Numbered from the stretch's first letter, positions 51,199-59,987 are shown. The stretch: DNA of 64,000 nt from Saccharopolyspora endophytica (GCF_018070075.1 NZ_JAGPXE010000004.1:558001-622000); one strand, 5' to 3'. A program made the numbers and translations. Notes: generated by a model from the sequence alone, not told the origin.

Positions 51199-51212
51199 GG
51201 GACCAATGGCAC
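51199..51212 (+). promoter_or_regulatory. Candidate DosR-type box GGGACCAATGGCAC
   Basis: GGGAC, four bases, GGCAC, 126 bp before the tandem USP start at 51338. Both half-sites are identical to those at 41407 and 49225. Confidence 0.45.
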
Positions 51213-51337
51213 ACGGCGCTCGACACATTGGACTGCCACCCGGCAGCGCGGCGTGAGGCATGTCGCCCGCACCCGGTTGCGGAGTCTGCGTGCCGCCGTA
51301 CGGTCGGCGTGTACGCGCGCGGGGACGAGGTGTCGGC

Positions 51338-52186
51338 ATGCGGGAAGTCGTGGGAGTGGATGGCTCCGAGCCTGCGCTGGAAGCCGTGCGCTGGGCGGCT
51401 GTGGATGCCCGGCTGCACCGGCGTTCGCTGCGGCTGGTCTGCGCTGTTCCCCAGGCTCCGGAAGCTGGACCGGGCCTGGACGAGATCAAGGCCGAGCGAC
51501 CCCGTTGGCTCTCGGAGGCGGTGACCGCTGCGCGCGCCGCTGCCGAAGGTGTGGAGTTCGAGCAGATGCTTCGGCATGGAATGCCGGGAGAGGTGCTACT
51601 CGACGAGTCTCAAGAGGCTGAGCGGCTCGTCGTCGGTACGCGAGGGCTCAACGAGGTCACCGGGGTGCGGTTGGCGCTGGGGTCGACGGCGGAGCTGGTC
51701 GCGATGCGGTCTCGCTGTCCGGTGGTGGTCGTCCCCGACTCGCCCGGTCGAGAGGACGCGCGCACCGGGCCGGTCATCGTGGGTGTTGACGGGTCGAGGG
51801 TGGGGGAACCCGCGCTCGGAGCGGCCTGCGAGGAGGCGTCGTTGCGTGGAGCGCCGCTCGTCGCCGTGCACGTGTGGAGCGATGTGGCCACCGATGAGTG
51901 GTTCGGCCCTGGTTCTGCTGACTGGGAAGCAATCAGGGTTGACCAGGAGCGCGTGCTGGCGGAGCGGTTGGCGGGATGGGAAGCGAAGTACCCGGACGTC
52001 TCGGTGGAACGTGTCGTTGCGCGCGATCGACCGGTTCGCTTCCTAGTTGAGCACGGTGCGCGGGCGCAGTTGATCGTGGTGGGCAGCCGCGGGCGCGGCG
52101 GGATCACCGGGATGCTGATCGGGTCCACCAGCCGTGCCCTCCTGCACTGCGCCCCGTGTCCCGTGCTCGTGGTGCGTGCCCCCTGA
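51338..52186 (+). CDS. Universal stress protein, tandem domains
   Basis: A 282-residue tandem USP. Domain 1 starts REVVGVDGSEPALEAVRWAA and has GTRGLNEVTGVRLALGSTAE, a modified nucleotide motif. Domain 2 has GPVIVGVDGSRVGEPALGAA and GSRGRGGITGMLIGSTSRAL, which fits the ATP-binding consensus. ATG 51338 has GAGG eight bases upstream. The candidate DosR-type box at 51199-51212 lies upstream. Confidence 0.92.
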   Translation: MREVVGVDGSEPALEAVRWAAVDARLHRRSLRLVCAVPQAPEAGPGLDEIKAERPRWLSEAVTAARAAAEGVEFEQMLRHGMPGEVLLDESQEAERLVVGTRGLNEVTGVRLALGSTAELVAMRSRCPVVVVPDSPGREDARTGPVIVGVDGSRVGEPALGAACEEASLRGAPLVAVHVWSDVATDEWFGPGSADWEAIRVDQERVLAERLAGWEAKYPDVSVERVVARDRPVRFLVEHGARAQLIVVGSRGRGGITGMLIGSTSRALLHCAPCPVLVVRAP

Positions 52187-52230
52187 CTACGCGAAGACTC
52201 TTTCCCGGCCTCACGGACTGTGGCTCGCGG

Positions 52231-52509
52231 TTAGGGTCTCAGCTGCCGGTTGCGTTCGTGCCACGACGCGTAGATCAGCAGCAAGGCAGCGGTGAGGCCC
52301 GCGACGAAGAATTCCGTCGCCTGGCCAAGTATCAGGCACAGAACGGCGAACAGCACCGCCAGGACGCCCAGTGCCCGCCACAAGGTCATCCACCGCATCA
52401 GCTTCGTGATCGTGCGAGGTGTTGTCATCCTGTGGGCGAATTCTGGATCATCGGAAGTGAGCTGGCGTTCGATCTTCTTGAGGCGACGGCGTTCACGGCC
52501 GCGGGACAT
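52231..52509 (-). CDS. DUF3040-domain membrane protein
   Basis: A 92-residue protein. The N-terminal ERRRLKKIERQLTSDDPEFA matches the DUF3040 signature (E--L--IE--L--DDP-FA). Two membrane helices follow at about 45-60 and 65-82. The family is restricted largely to actinobacteria and has no assigned function. It is convergent with the tandem USP gene, 44 bp away. ATG 52509 has GGGGGAAATC upstream. Confidence 0.85.
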   Translation of the reverse strand: MSRGRERRRLKKIERQLTSDDPEFAHRMTTPRTITKLMRWMTLWRALGVLAVLFAVLCLILGQATEFFVAGLTAALLLIYASWHERNRQLRP

Positions 52510-52897
52510 GATTTCCCCCTGTCGGAAAGCGAAACCATCGACCGTTCTTTCGGCTCGTGGATCGGACGTTCCGTTTGTGCCTTACCGGTTCTTCTGCTGA
52601 CCAGGGCGGAGGCTCGCGAGAGACGCGGCAAGCGGCGGACGGCCTGATGTGTGGGTTGGCCGCCGGCAGCTCTTCCAGTCTACCGTGGCGGGAGCTCTCG
52701 GGTGCCGTGACGAGCGGCGTTCATGAGTTCACGAACACTGTGGAGTCGGTGGTGCTGTCGTCGTGCTGCTTTCAGTGGCGCGAGCGGCGGAGAGCCGGAA
52801 GACGGTCGTGCGTTGCGGGCGGGGAGCCGCCGCGGGGCACCCGGCGAGCGCAGCGGCGGTCGGGTTGAGCCCGGGCTGGTCATGCAGGGGGTGAACG
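52510..52897. other. Divergent intergenic region
   Basis: 388 bp between the divergent DUF3040 and MgtE genes. I see no supported coding frame, no strong hairpin and no clear GGGAC-N4 box in it. It presumably contains both promoters. Confidence 0.4.
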
Positions 52898-53890
52898 ATG
52901 GCCGATGTGGAACCGGAGCCGCTGACCGCGAGCCGCGATTCCCTGGGGATCGCGGTGCAGCACGCCTCGATCAACATTCCGATCGCGGCTCCTGGCGACT
53001 CCGTTGACGAGCTGTTCGCCAGCCTGCGCCTCCGAAGGTTCGACAGCGCGGCCGTCGTAGCGGTGTGCGAGAACGACCGGCTGCTGGGGTTGTTGACCGT
53101 GGAGAGGTTGCTGGCGGCACGGATGGGTGCGCGCGTCACCGAGGTGATGGACGGGCATCCGCCGGTCGTTGCTCCGGGGACCGACCAAGAGCGAGCGGCA
53201 TGGGAAGCGGTGCGACACGGGGAGCCGGGTTTGGCGGTCGTCGGACCGTTGGGCCGGTTCGTCGGGGTGATTCCACCGCAGCGCCTGCTGTCCGTGCTGT
53301 TGGAGGAACATGATCAGGACATGGCGCGGCTGGGCGGGTTCCTGGACTCGTCGGCCTCGGCCCGCAGCGCCTCCACCGAAGGCGTCGGACGCCGGCTGTG
53401 GCACCGCTTGCCCTGGCTGCTGCTCGGCCTGGCCGGTGCCTTGTTCGCGGCGCTGATCGTGGGTGCTTTCGAACGCCAGATGGAGCGCCAGGTGCTGATC
53501 GCGTTCTTCGTCCCGGGGGTGGTCTACCTCGCCGATGCCATCGGGACTCAGACCGAGGCCCTGATCGTCCGCGGCTTGTCCGTCGGTGTCAGCATTTCCC
53601 GGGTCGCGCTTCGCGAAATCGTTACCGGTGGCATGCTCGGGCTGCTGCTGGCCGTCTTGGCGCTGCCACTCGTGGCACTGATATGGAACAACGTCGAGGT
53701 GGCGCTGGCGGTCTCGGTGGCCTTGTTTGCCGCGGCGTCGGTGTCCACGTTCGTCGCGATGGCCTTGCCGTGGCTGTTCCACCGCCTGGACAAGGACCCG
53801 GCCTTCGGTTCTGGCCCGCTTGCCACCGTGGTGCAGGACCTTCTCTCGGTGAGCATCTACTTCGTAGTGGCGACCGCGGTCGTCACCTGA
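52898..53890 (+). CDS. mgtE: MgtE-like magnesium transporter with CBS domains
   Basis: A 330-residue transporter. Residues 20-145 form a CBS pair (LFASLRLRRFDSAAVVAVCE and PGLAVVGPLGRFVGVIPPQR). The membrane part has five helices, starting RLPWLLLGLAGALFAALIVG and including FFVPGVVYLADAIGTQTEAL, an ion-pathway motif, and DPAFGSGPLATVVQDLLSVS. The N-domain of classical MgtE is absent, giving a short version of the family. It should import Mg2+ (or related divalent ions) across the membrane, gated by the CBS region. Confidence 0.9.
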   Translation: MADVEPEPLTASRDSLGIAVQHASINIPIAAPGDSVDELFASLRLRRFDSAAVVAVCENDRLLGLLTVERLLAARMGARVTEVMDGHPPVVAPGTDQERAAWEAVRHGEPGLAVVGPLGRFVGVIPPQRLLSVLLEEHDQDMARLGGFLDSSASARSASTEGVGRRLWHRLPWLLLGLAGALFAALIVGAFERQMERQVLIAFFVPGVVYLADAIGTQTEALIVRGLSVGVSISRVALREIVTGGMLGLLLAVLALPLVALIWNNVEVALAVSVALFAAASVSTFVAMALPWLFHRLDKDPAFGSGPLATVVQDLLSVSIYFVVATAVVT

Positions 53891-53999
53891 ACCCGCTTCC
53901 CGGACAGCCGGCGGTGGCGCGTGAATGGCGTCGGGCAGGCCCGCAGACCCTGGCAGCGACCCGAGGACGAGATGACGGTAGTAGTAGGGGAGGAGGGCC

Positions 54000-54977
54000 A
54001 TGTCGTACTCGCCGCTCAGCGCGCAGGATGCGCGCGAAGTGCGTGGGCTGGCAGGTCGCGCACCTTCGCTGTTCAACCTCCAACCGTGGCGGTTCCGCGA
54101 AGCCGCAGGCGCGCTGGAGTTGTTGCTGGACGGGACGGTGGCGCTGCCGGCGACGGACCCGGACCGCCGCGAGTTGGTGATCAGCTGCGGAGCTGCGCTG
54201 CACCTCGCGCTGTTGTCCCTGCGCGCGCGGGGATGGCGGCCTCGGGTGCAGCGACTGCCGAGCGAGCATGATGCCGATCTGCTGGCGCGGATAGACGTGT
54301 TGGATGGCAAGGAGGACCCCGCGCCGTCCGATCGCGCGCTCGTCCGTGCCGCGCAGCGACGCCACGTCGATCGCCGCCAGTACGCCCCGACCGCGGTGCC
54401 GCAGGAAGTGCTCCTCGACCTCGTCTCGGAGGACGCGGTCGCGAGCGTGTCGGTGCTTACGGGTGATCAGCGGTATGCGGTCGCACAAGCGTTCACCAAG
54501 GCAGCGATGATCCATGCCGGGTCCGATGCCTACCGCGCCGAGTTGGCGGCCTGGTCAGGGCTGACGCCGCCCGCCGCGAGAGGCGTCCTGGATGAGAGCG
54601 CACCGTGGCACGGCCAGCGTTACGGAGACGTTGTCGTGCGGGACTTCGGCTACGCGGAGACGGTGGTGCGCGAGGCCGGTTCGGCGCTGACGGCGGGAAG
54701 TCTGCTGCTGATCAGCACCGGCACCGACGATCGCGACGCCCATCTGCGTGCGGGGGAAGCGCTGGGCGCGGTGTTGTGCCAGGCGGAGCTCGGCGGATTG
54801 TCGAGCTGCCCGCTCAGCGAGGCGTTCGAGGTTCCGCGCACGCGGGCGGATGTCCGGCACCAGGTGCTGGGGGACGAGGGGCATCCGCAGATGGTTGTCC
54901 GCGTCGGCTGGCCGCAGTCGGCCGACCTGCCCGCGGGGACAGCGCCGATAGCGCCTGAGCTCGGCCGCGAGGCGTGA
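54000..54977 (+). CDS. Acg-family nitroreductase-like flavoprotein (3 of 3)
   Basis: A 325-residue Acg-type protein. LAGRAPSLFNLQPWRFREAA replaces the common HNTQPW with FNLQPW. VISCGAALHLALLSLRARG, RRHVDRRQYAPTAV and the terminal VVRVGWPQ agree with the family. It is more divergent than the two other copies. GGAGGAGGG precedes ATG 54000. CGGACAGCCGGCGG at 53901-53914 is a weak match to the box motif 86 bp before the start. Confidence 0.86.
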   Translation: MSYSPLSAQDAREVRGLAGRAPSLFNLQPWRFREAAGALELLLDGTVALPATDPDRRELVISCGAALHLALLSLRARGWRPRVQRLPSEHDADLLARIDVLDGKEDPAPSDRALVRAAQRRHVDRRQYAPTAVPQEVLLDLVSEDAVASVSVLTGDQRYAVAQAFTKAAMIHAGSDAYRAELAAWSGLTPPAARGVLDESAPWHGQRYGDVVVRDFGYAETVVREAGSALTAGSLLLISTGTDDRDAHLRAGEALGAVLCQAELGGLSSCPLSEAFEVPRTRADVRHQVLGDEGHPQMVVRVGWPQSADLPAGTAPIAPELGREA

Positions 54978-55073
54978 CTTCGGTGAAGCACCGGGAGGGC
55001 GCGGCCGAAGGCGAAACTTCTTGCCAGCCGTGCGGCGATCGCGGATGGGCGCGGTGCTACTACCGGTGGACCG

Positions 55074-56345
55074 TCACATCACCAGCACGATCCCGCCCGC
55101 GACCGCGGCGGCCGGCAGGACGAGCAGCACCGCAAGTCGTGTCGCGAAGCGCAGGCCACCTGCGACGGCAGCCAGCACGATCTTGATCAGGGTATTGCTC
55201 AGCAGCGCCATCCCCACGCCCAGCAACGCCACGCTGATCGGAACGACGGTGCCGCCCAGCGAGGACGCGGCCACTGATGCGGAGTGCGCGTCGGCGAGCC
55301 CTCCCACGAACGCGGCCGCGAGGACACCCCGCGCGCCGAGCAGCGCCGCAGCGGCGCGGGTAGCGGTCAGCAGCAGGATCAGCACCACCAACGTCAGCGA
55401 GATCGTGACGCGCAAGGACAGCGGGCGCTGAAACGCCGAAGGCGCATCGGGGGTGTCCGTCCTCTCCGAGCCGGAGTCACCTCCGGTGCGCCGGGTGTGC
55501 CAGGCGAGCCACCCGGCTTCGCCCAGCAGGACGGCCGCACCGGCGGCCGATGCCGGAAGCAGCCGGACCGCGATGGCCGGATTTACGACGGCGGTCAGCG
55601 CGATGAGCTGCACCAAGGTCGCGACGCTGGCTGTGAGCACTGCGGGCAGGACCGCGTGCCGCACGTTCCCGCCCGTTCGGCGGGCGAGCACGACGGTGGT
55701 CGCCGAGGCGGATACGAATCCTCCGAGGAAGCCGACGAGCACCAGTCCCTGACGTTCGCCGAGCGCGCGCACGGCCACGTAGCCGGCCCAGCCGATGAGC
55801 GTGATCGCGATGACCAGCAACCAGATCCGGGACGGGTTGAGCACCCCGTAGGGGCCCAGGGGCCGGTCCGGCAGCAGTGGGAAGATCACGAACGCGACGA
55901 CGAACAGTCTGATGGCGTCCGCGATGTCGTCGTCGGTGACCAAGCGCGTCGCGAAGCGGTGCAGTGGTCGCTTCGCGGCCAGCAGTGCCACCACGGCTAC
56001 GGCGATGGGCACCGCCCACGTCGGGTGCGACCACGCCAGCGCCCCCAACAGCACGGCGACGATCGCCGCGACCTCGGTCGTCGCACCCAGGTCCGGTTCC
56101 GAGGAGATTTGCGCGCTGAGCACGTACCAGGCGATCACGAGAAGGCCGGCCGCTCCGACGACGATGAGCACCATTGCCGGGGCCAGGGCAGCGGCCACCG
56201 CGCCCACGAGGCTCAACAGCGAAAAGGTCCGAGAGCCTGCCGGGCGCACCGGTTGTCCGGCCGTGCTGTGCTCCCGTTCCAAGCCCAGTAGCAGCCCGAT
56301 CGCCAGCGCGGTGGCGAAGTGAACGAGGGCCGTCGTGGTCTCCAC
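55074..56345 (-). CDS. MgtC/SapB-family membrane protein with DUF4010
   Basis: A 423-residue integral membrane protein of about 12 helices. The N-terminal MgtC-like part reads VHFATALAIGLLLGLEREHS then GSRTFSLLSLVGAVAAAL. The C-terminal DUF4010 part includes GLVLVGFLGGFVSASATTVV, LLGEAGWLAWHTRR and the repeat AAFVGGLADAHSASVAASSL. MgtC-type proteins contribute to growth at low Mg2+ and inside macrophages; the DUF4010 fusion is a common but uncharacterised form. A candidate DosR-type box is at 56510-56523, upstream. Confidence 0.9.
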   Translation of the reverse strand: METTTALVHFATALAIGLLLGLEREHSTAGQPVRPAGSRTFSLLSLVGAVAAALAPAMVLIVVGAAGLLVIAWYVLSAQISSEPDLGATTEVAAIVAVLLGALAWSHPTWAVPIAVAVVALLAAKRPLHRFATRLVTDDDIADAIRLFVVAFVIFPLLPDRPLGPYGVLNPSRIWLLVIAITLIGWAGYVAVRALGERQGLVLVGFLGGFVSASATTVVLARRTGGNVRHAVLPAVLTASVATLVQLIALTAVVNPAIAVRLLPASAAGAAVLLGEAGWLAWHTRRTGGDSGSERTDTPDAPSAFQRPLSLRVTISLTLVVLILLLTATRAAAALLGARGVLAAAFVGGLADAHSASVAASSLGGTVVPISVALLGVGMALLSNTLIKIVLAAVAGGLRFATRLAVLLVLPAAAVAGGIVLVM

Positions 56346-56509
56346 TCGGATTCCTCAGCCTAGGACCTCGCACTCGGTGCGAACCGCATGGGATCCGCGC
56401 GTGCGCTTGCTGAGAGTCTTGGTCGGGAGGGCACCTACCGCATCTTCGGCCACCGAGATGACCTGTACCGCGCTAGCGTCCACGTGACTAGGGGCAGGGG
56501 TACTGAGGC

Positions 56510-56523
56510 GGGACAGCCGTGCC
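56510..56523. promoter_or_regulatory. Candidate DosR-type box GGGACAGCCGTGCC
   Basis: GGGAC, four bases, then GTGCC, which differs from the ideal palindromic partner GTCCC at only one position. This is the most symmetrical GGGAC-type site seen in the window. It is about 165 bp upstream of the MgtC/DUF4010 start and just past the end of the DUF1918 gene. Confidence 0.45.
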
Positions 56524-56548
56524 AGCTCACGGATAATGGGTGGTTACT

Positions 56549-56800
56549 TCACGACGGCCGCACCTCGGGATCGGTGTCGCGCTGGATCCGAGCGCCGATC
56601 TTGAGGTGGTGCGGGAGGCTGTGCTCGCGGTGCGCGTCCGGCCCCGGGTACAACAGGCTCACGTGGTCATCGTCGAGCCACCGCACGAGGTACGGCGGTT
56701 CGCCGTTCGGGCCGCGAACCTCGATGATCTGTCCCTTGTAGCGGTGGTCGCCGAGGTGGGCACCCTCGACGATCAGCCATTCGCCGACTTCCGCGCGCAT
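56549..56800 (-). CDS. DUF1918-domain protein
   Basis: An 83-residue cytoplasmic protein consisting of one DUF1918 domain. AEVGEWLIVEG starts it, with GQIIEVRGPNGEPPYLVRWL and the conserved DDDHVSLLYPGPDA. It has an SH3-like small beta fold expected from the family and no catalytic residues are evident. DUF1918 proteins are recurrent in actinobacterial hypoxia/stress clusters. ATG 56800 has GGGAG seven bases before it; an in-frame TTG two codons earlier is less likely. Confidence 0.9.
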   Translation of the reverse strand: MRAEVGEWLIVEGAHLGDHRYKGQIIEVRGPNGEPPYLVRWLDDDHVSLLYPGPDAHREHSLPHHLKIGARIQRDTDPEVRPS

Positions 56801-56921
56801 GATCAAGCTCCCGTATCCGGCGCTGCTGTCTACCAGCTTCGCCGAGGCGCTGGGTACTCAGCAGAGTCGAAGGGCTCTCACCACGACTCCTCGACTGCCG
56901 CGCGGGTGTGGGATCGTGGCG

Positions 56922-57326
56922 CTACTTGCCTTTGCGTGCGACTGGTATTTCCTTGGTCTCCGGTGTTTCTCTGCGAGGCATGTGGATGGTCACGATGCCG
57001 TTGTCGTAGTCGGCCTTGATGCTCTCGACGTCGCAGCCCGAGGGCAGCAGCATCGTGCGGCTGTAGGAGCCGTAGTAGAACTCGCTGTGCGCTTCCGCTC
57101 GTTCTTCTTGCCTGCGCTCGGCTTCGACCCTGAGCTGGTCGCCCTCAACGTTGATGTGGATGTCGTCAGGATCGACGCCGGGAAGCTCGCAGCGAACCAC
57201 GAAACTGCCTTCCTCGGTGAACGCTTCTATGCGCATCGCGTGCCGTTCGCCGAACGGCCATTCGCTCTCCAGCATGCGCAAGAGATCCGGCAGGCCCCGA
57301 GCGGGGCGAGGAATCAAGTTACTCAT
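56922..57326 (-). CDS. Hsp20/alpha-crystallin small heat shock protein
   Basis: A 134-residue small heat shock protein. The alpha-crystallin domain spans about 30-125, with MRIEAFTEEGSFVVRCELPG, VDPDDIHINVEGDQLRVEAE, FYYGSYSRTMLLPSGCD and YDNGIVTIHMPRR. It ends in a basic tail EIPVARKGK with the I-P-V motif used for assembly. It holds unfolded proteins without ATP. M. tuberculosis HspX (Rv2031c), the best-known DosR target, is the functional analogue. GGAGGGACACC precedes ATG 57326. Confidence 0.93.
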   Translation of the reverse strand: MSNLIPRPARGLPDLLRMLESEWPFGERHAMRIEAFTEEGSFVVRCELPGVDPDDIHINVEGDQLRVEAERRQEERAEAHSEFYYGSYSRTMLLPSGCDVESIKADYDNGIVTIHMPRRETPETKEIPVARKGK

Positions 57327-57643
57327 GGTGTCCCTCCTGGGTGACGACCGCTTTCTCGTCCAGCATGGGACAAGCCCTCGGCACCCGCAGAGGCTGAATC
57401 CGGCGGAGGAGTGACGAGATGGGGAGCGGCCAATGCCGCTTCACATCTTGGGCAACGCTCCGCACACGCGTGGGCAGCCTCGAGCAGTGTGGAAGCGACC
57501 GGTGCGGTGAGATCGGCTGGTCTGGGAACGTCTCACGGACCCCAAGGGACTCTCCGGTGGCGGACGGGAGGTGCCATGCTGCGATCAAGTCCCTCGACAG
57601 GTAGAGGGATAGCGGGACCCTGCTCTGAGGACTCGGGGGAGCT
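57327..57643. other. Divergent promoter region between Hsp20 and a USP
   Basis: A 317-bp region with no coding frame I can support. It contains GGGAC three times: near 57368, at 57546-57550 (85-98 bp before the USP start, in GGGACTCTCCGGTG) and near 57614. The density of GGGAC fits a regulatory region, though no copy has a complete right half. Confidence 0.4.
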
Positions 57644-58081
57644 ATGGAAGGCAGCAAGCAACGGATCGTCGTCGGCGTGGACGGATCGGCGGGTTCTCGG
57701 GCGGCGCTGCGGTGGGCGTTGGGCTATGCCGAGGGGTGCGGAGGACGTGTCGTGGCGGTGTTCGCGTGCGGGGTCCCTGCGCTGATCGACGTCGCGTTGA
57801 TGATGCCGGAGGAGGAGCGCGTCCTCACAGTCGGGGAGCGGGAGTTGCGGAAAGCGGTCGATGAGACGTATGCGGAATCGGACACCGGAATTCCGGTGGA
57901 GCGGCGGGTCGTGCGGCAGGATGCCGTTCGGGCGCTGCTGGATGAGGCGAGGGATTCGGACCTGCTGGTGGTGGGGCGCCGTGGGCACGGGAGGTTCGCG
58001 CAGGTGCTGCTCGGATCGGTGAGCTGGCACTGCGTCAATCATGCGCCGTGCCCGGTGGTCGTCGTCAGCGGTCCGGGTTGA
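57644..58081 (+). CDS. Universal stress protein, single domain
   Basis: A 145-residue UspA domain. KQRIVVGVDGSAGSRAALRW and GRRGHGRFAQVLLGSVSWHC give both halves of the nucleotide site; the end is CPVVVVSGPG. It is closest in the window to the USP at 44454-44894. It lies 42 bp upstream of the polyphosphate kinase gene on the same strand, so the two are probably co-transcribed. Confidence 0.93.
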   Translation: MEGSKQRIVVGVDGSAGSRAALRWALGYAEGCGGRVVAVFACGVPALIDVALMMPEEERVLTVGERELRKAVDETYAESDTGIPVERRVVRQDAVRALLDEARDSDLLVVGRRGHGRFAQVLLGSVSWHCVNHAPCPVVVVSGPG

Positions 58082-58123
58082 GTTCGTCTGGCGCCATTCT
58101 GGGGGGCACCGGGGGAGGAGGCG

Positions 58124-58960
58124 GTGACCGTGGTCGGCGGTGAGCAGGGCGGGGACGATGCGGGCGTCGGCCCGGAGCGGTTGGCACGTGGGGTCTATGA
58201 GAAGGAGCTGTTCCGCCTCCAGGCTGAGCTCGTCAAACTGCAGGAATGGGTTCGGCAGGAGGGGGCCCGGCTGGTCGTCGTGTTCGAAGGGCGCGACGCG
58301 GCCGGTAAGGGCAGCGCGATCAAGCGGTTCGCCGAGTACCTCAACCCGCGCGTGACGCGCATCGTGGCTCTGCCGGCTCCAACGGAGCGGGAGCGCGGGG
58401 AATGGTACTTCCAGCGCTACGTTGCGCAGCTGCCCGCTGCTGGTGAGATCGCGCTGTTCGACCGCAGTTGGTACAACCGCGCGGGGGTGGAGCGCGTCAT
58501 GGGGTTCTGCACGGAAGAAGAGCATCGACGGTTCTTGCGGCAGTGCCCGGTGTTCGAGCGGTTGCTGATCGAGGACGGGTTTTTGCTCCGCAAGTACTGG
58601 TTCTCGGTGAGCAGGGTCGAACAGCGACGACGTCTGCGCAAGCGCAGCGAGGACCCGATGCGGCGATGGAAGTTGTCTCCGCTGGACTTGGAGTCGATGA
58701 CGCGGTGGGAGCAGTACTCGGCTGCGCGCGATGAGATGTTGGACGCGACCGACACCCCGTTGTCCCCCTGGTACCTGGTGGAAAGCGATGACAAGCGTCG
58801 TGCGCGGATCAACCTGATCGCGCACCTGTTGTCGACGGTGCCGTACTACGAAACGCCCCGTCCCCGATTCGAGCTGCCCGCTACGCCGCCGTCGACCGAA
58901 CACCGCCGACCACCTCGCGAGCGCTACAACTACGTGCCGGATCATTCCGCATCGCTCTGA
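58124..58960 (+). CDS. ppk2: Polyphosphate kinase 2 (PPK2) family protein
   Basis: A 278-residue PPK2. The Walker A motif is FEGRDAAGKGSAIKRFAEYL (about 60-79), Walker B and lid are ALFDRSWYNRAGVERVMGFC, and RKYWFSVSRVEQRRRLRKR gives the basic polyphosphate channel. PPK2 enzymes transfer phosphate between polyphosphate and nucleotides, usually making GTP or ATP. This one-domain length fits the class that phosphorylates NDPs. Pairing with a USP suggests energy supply during stress. The start GTG 58124 follows GGGGGAGGAGG. Confidence 0.93.
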   Translation: MTVVGGEQGGDDAGVGPERLARGVYEKELFRLQAELVKLQEWVRQEGARLVVVFEGRDAAGKGSAIKRFAEYLNPRVTRIVALPAPTERERGEWYFQRYVAQLPAAGEIALFDRSWYNRAGVERVMGFCTEEEHRRFLRQCPVFERLLIEDGFLLRKYWFSVSRVEQRRRLRKRSEDPMRRWKLSPLDLESMTRWEQYSAARDEMLDATDTPLSPWYLVESDDKRRARINLIAHLLSTVPYYETPRPRFELPATPPSTEHRRPPRERYNYVPDHSASL

Positions 58961-59195
58961 CGTTACGGAAGGGCCATTCGCGGGCGGACCATCACGAGCT
59001 CAGATGTCTACACCAACCCGCGAACGCACTTCGCGCCAAGAAAGTTCGACATGCTGTTCGTATCGGAGTTGTGCGGGCGAGGCCGTCCGTGCGTCTCCCA
59101 GCTTGGGTGCTGCTCGGTTTGAACGGGGCAGCGCCAGGTTCTGATGGTGGTTGTCGTGAGGGTCCGCTTTCAGAGAACGAACGGGCACCCGGGGG

Positions 59196-59987
59196 TCATC
59201 CCAGAGCCGAGGGGTTGATGAGGGCGGCCGCGGCGACGAAGACCGCGACGGCCAGGACGACGAAGGCGAACCAGCGGCGCACGGTGGACGAGTTCAGCTT
59301 CGCGGACCACCGCGCGGCCACGACCGAGACCACCAGCGCGGCGCCGGCGAAGAGCAGCAATACCCGGTAGTCGATGCTGTCGGCCGCCCCGGCATGGGCG
59401 GTCAACCCGGACACCGAGTTGACCAGAACCACCACCAGGGAGGTGGCGACGGCTTGCTGCGCCCCCAGACCGAGAAGCAGGCTCAGCGCGGGGACGATGA
59501 TGAAACCGCCGCCGACGCCGAACAATCCGGTGAGCACGCCGACGGTCGCACCGGCGAGCACAGATTTGGGCAAGCAGGTGCGCCAGTTGATCCCGCCCTG
59601 CTGGGTGCGGCAGGCGCCGGTGTGGTTCTCGCCGCCGCGCAGCATGCGCACCGCGACGATGACCATGAGCGCGGCGAAGGCCAGCAGCAGCCAGCGCTGC
59701 GGGAAGAGCTTGCCGAGCGCGGCGCCGCCGAAGGCGGCGGGGATGCCGGCCGCGCCGAAGACCAGAGCGACCGGCCACCGCACCGTGCTGCGCCGCTCGC
59801 GGGGAAACAGGGCGCCCAGAGAGGACAGCGCGACCACGGCAAGCGAGGTGGGAATGGCGGTCTGCAACGGTTGCCCGACGCCGTAGACCAGCGCCGGCAC
59901 GGCGAGGATGGAACCACCGGCGCCGAGCAGCCCCAGTGCCAACCCGATCACGGCGCCGAACACCACTGCCAACAACAACGAAACCAC
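59196..59987 (-). CDS. TauE/SafE (TSUP) family sulfur-compound exporter
   Basis: A 263-residue, roughly eight-helix membrane protein in two repeats. FGAVIGLALGLLGAGGSILA and VGVLTGLFGVGGGFIIVPAL are the paired TSUP signature motifs. The family moves sulfite, thiosulfate or other anionic sulfur compounds. It is the last gene of the operon with rhodanese and persulfide dioxygenase genes, so it probably exports sulfite or thiosulfate formed from sulfide; this is inference. GTG 59987 is the start. Confidence 0.92.
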   Translation of the reverse strand: MVSLLLAVVFGAVIGLALGLLGAGGSILAVPALVYGVGQPLQTAIPTSLAVVALSSLGALFPRERRSTVRWPVALVFGAAGIPAAFGGAALGKLFPQRWLLLAFAALMVIVAVRMLRGGENHTGACRTQQGGINWRTCLPKSVLAGATVGVLTGLFGVGGGFIIVPALSLLLGLGAQQAVATSLVVVLVNSVSGLTAHAGAADSIDYRVLLLFAGAALVVSVVAARWSAKLNSSTVRRWFAFVVLAVAVFVAAAALINPSALG

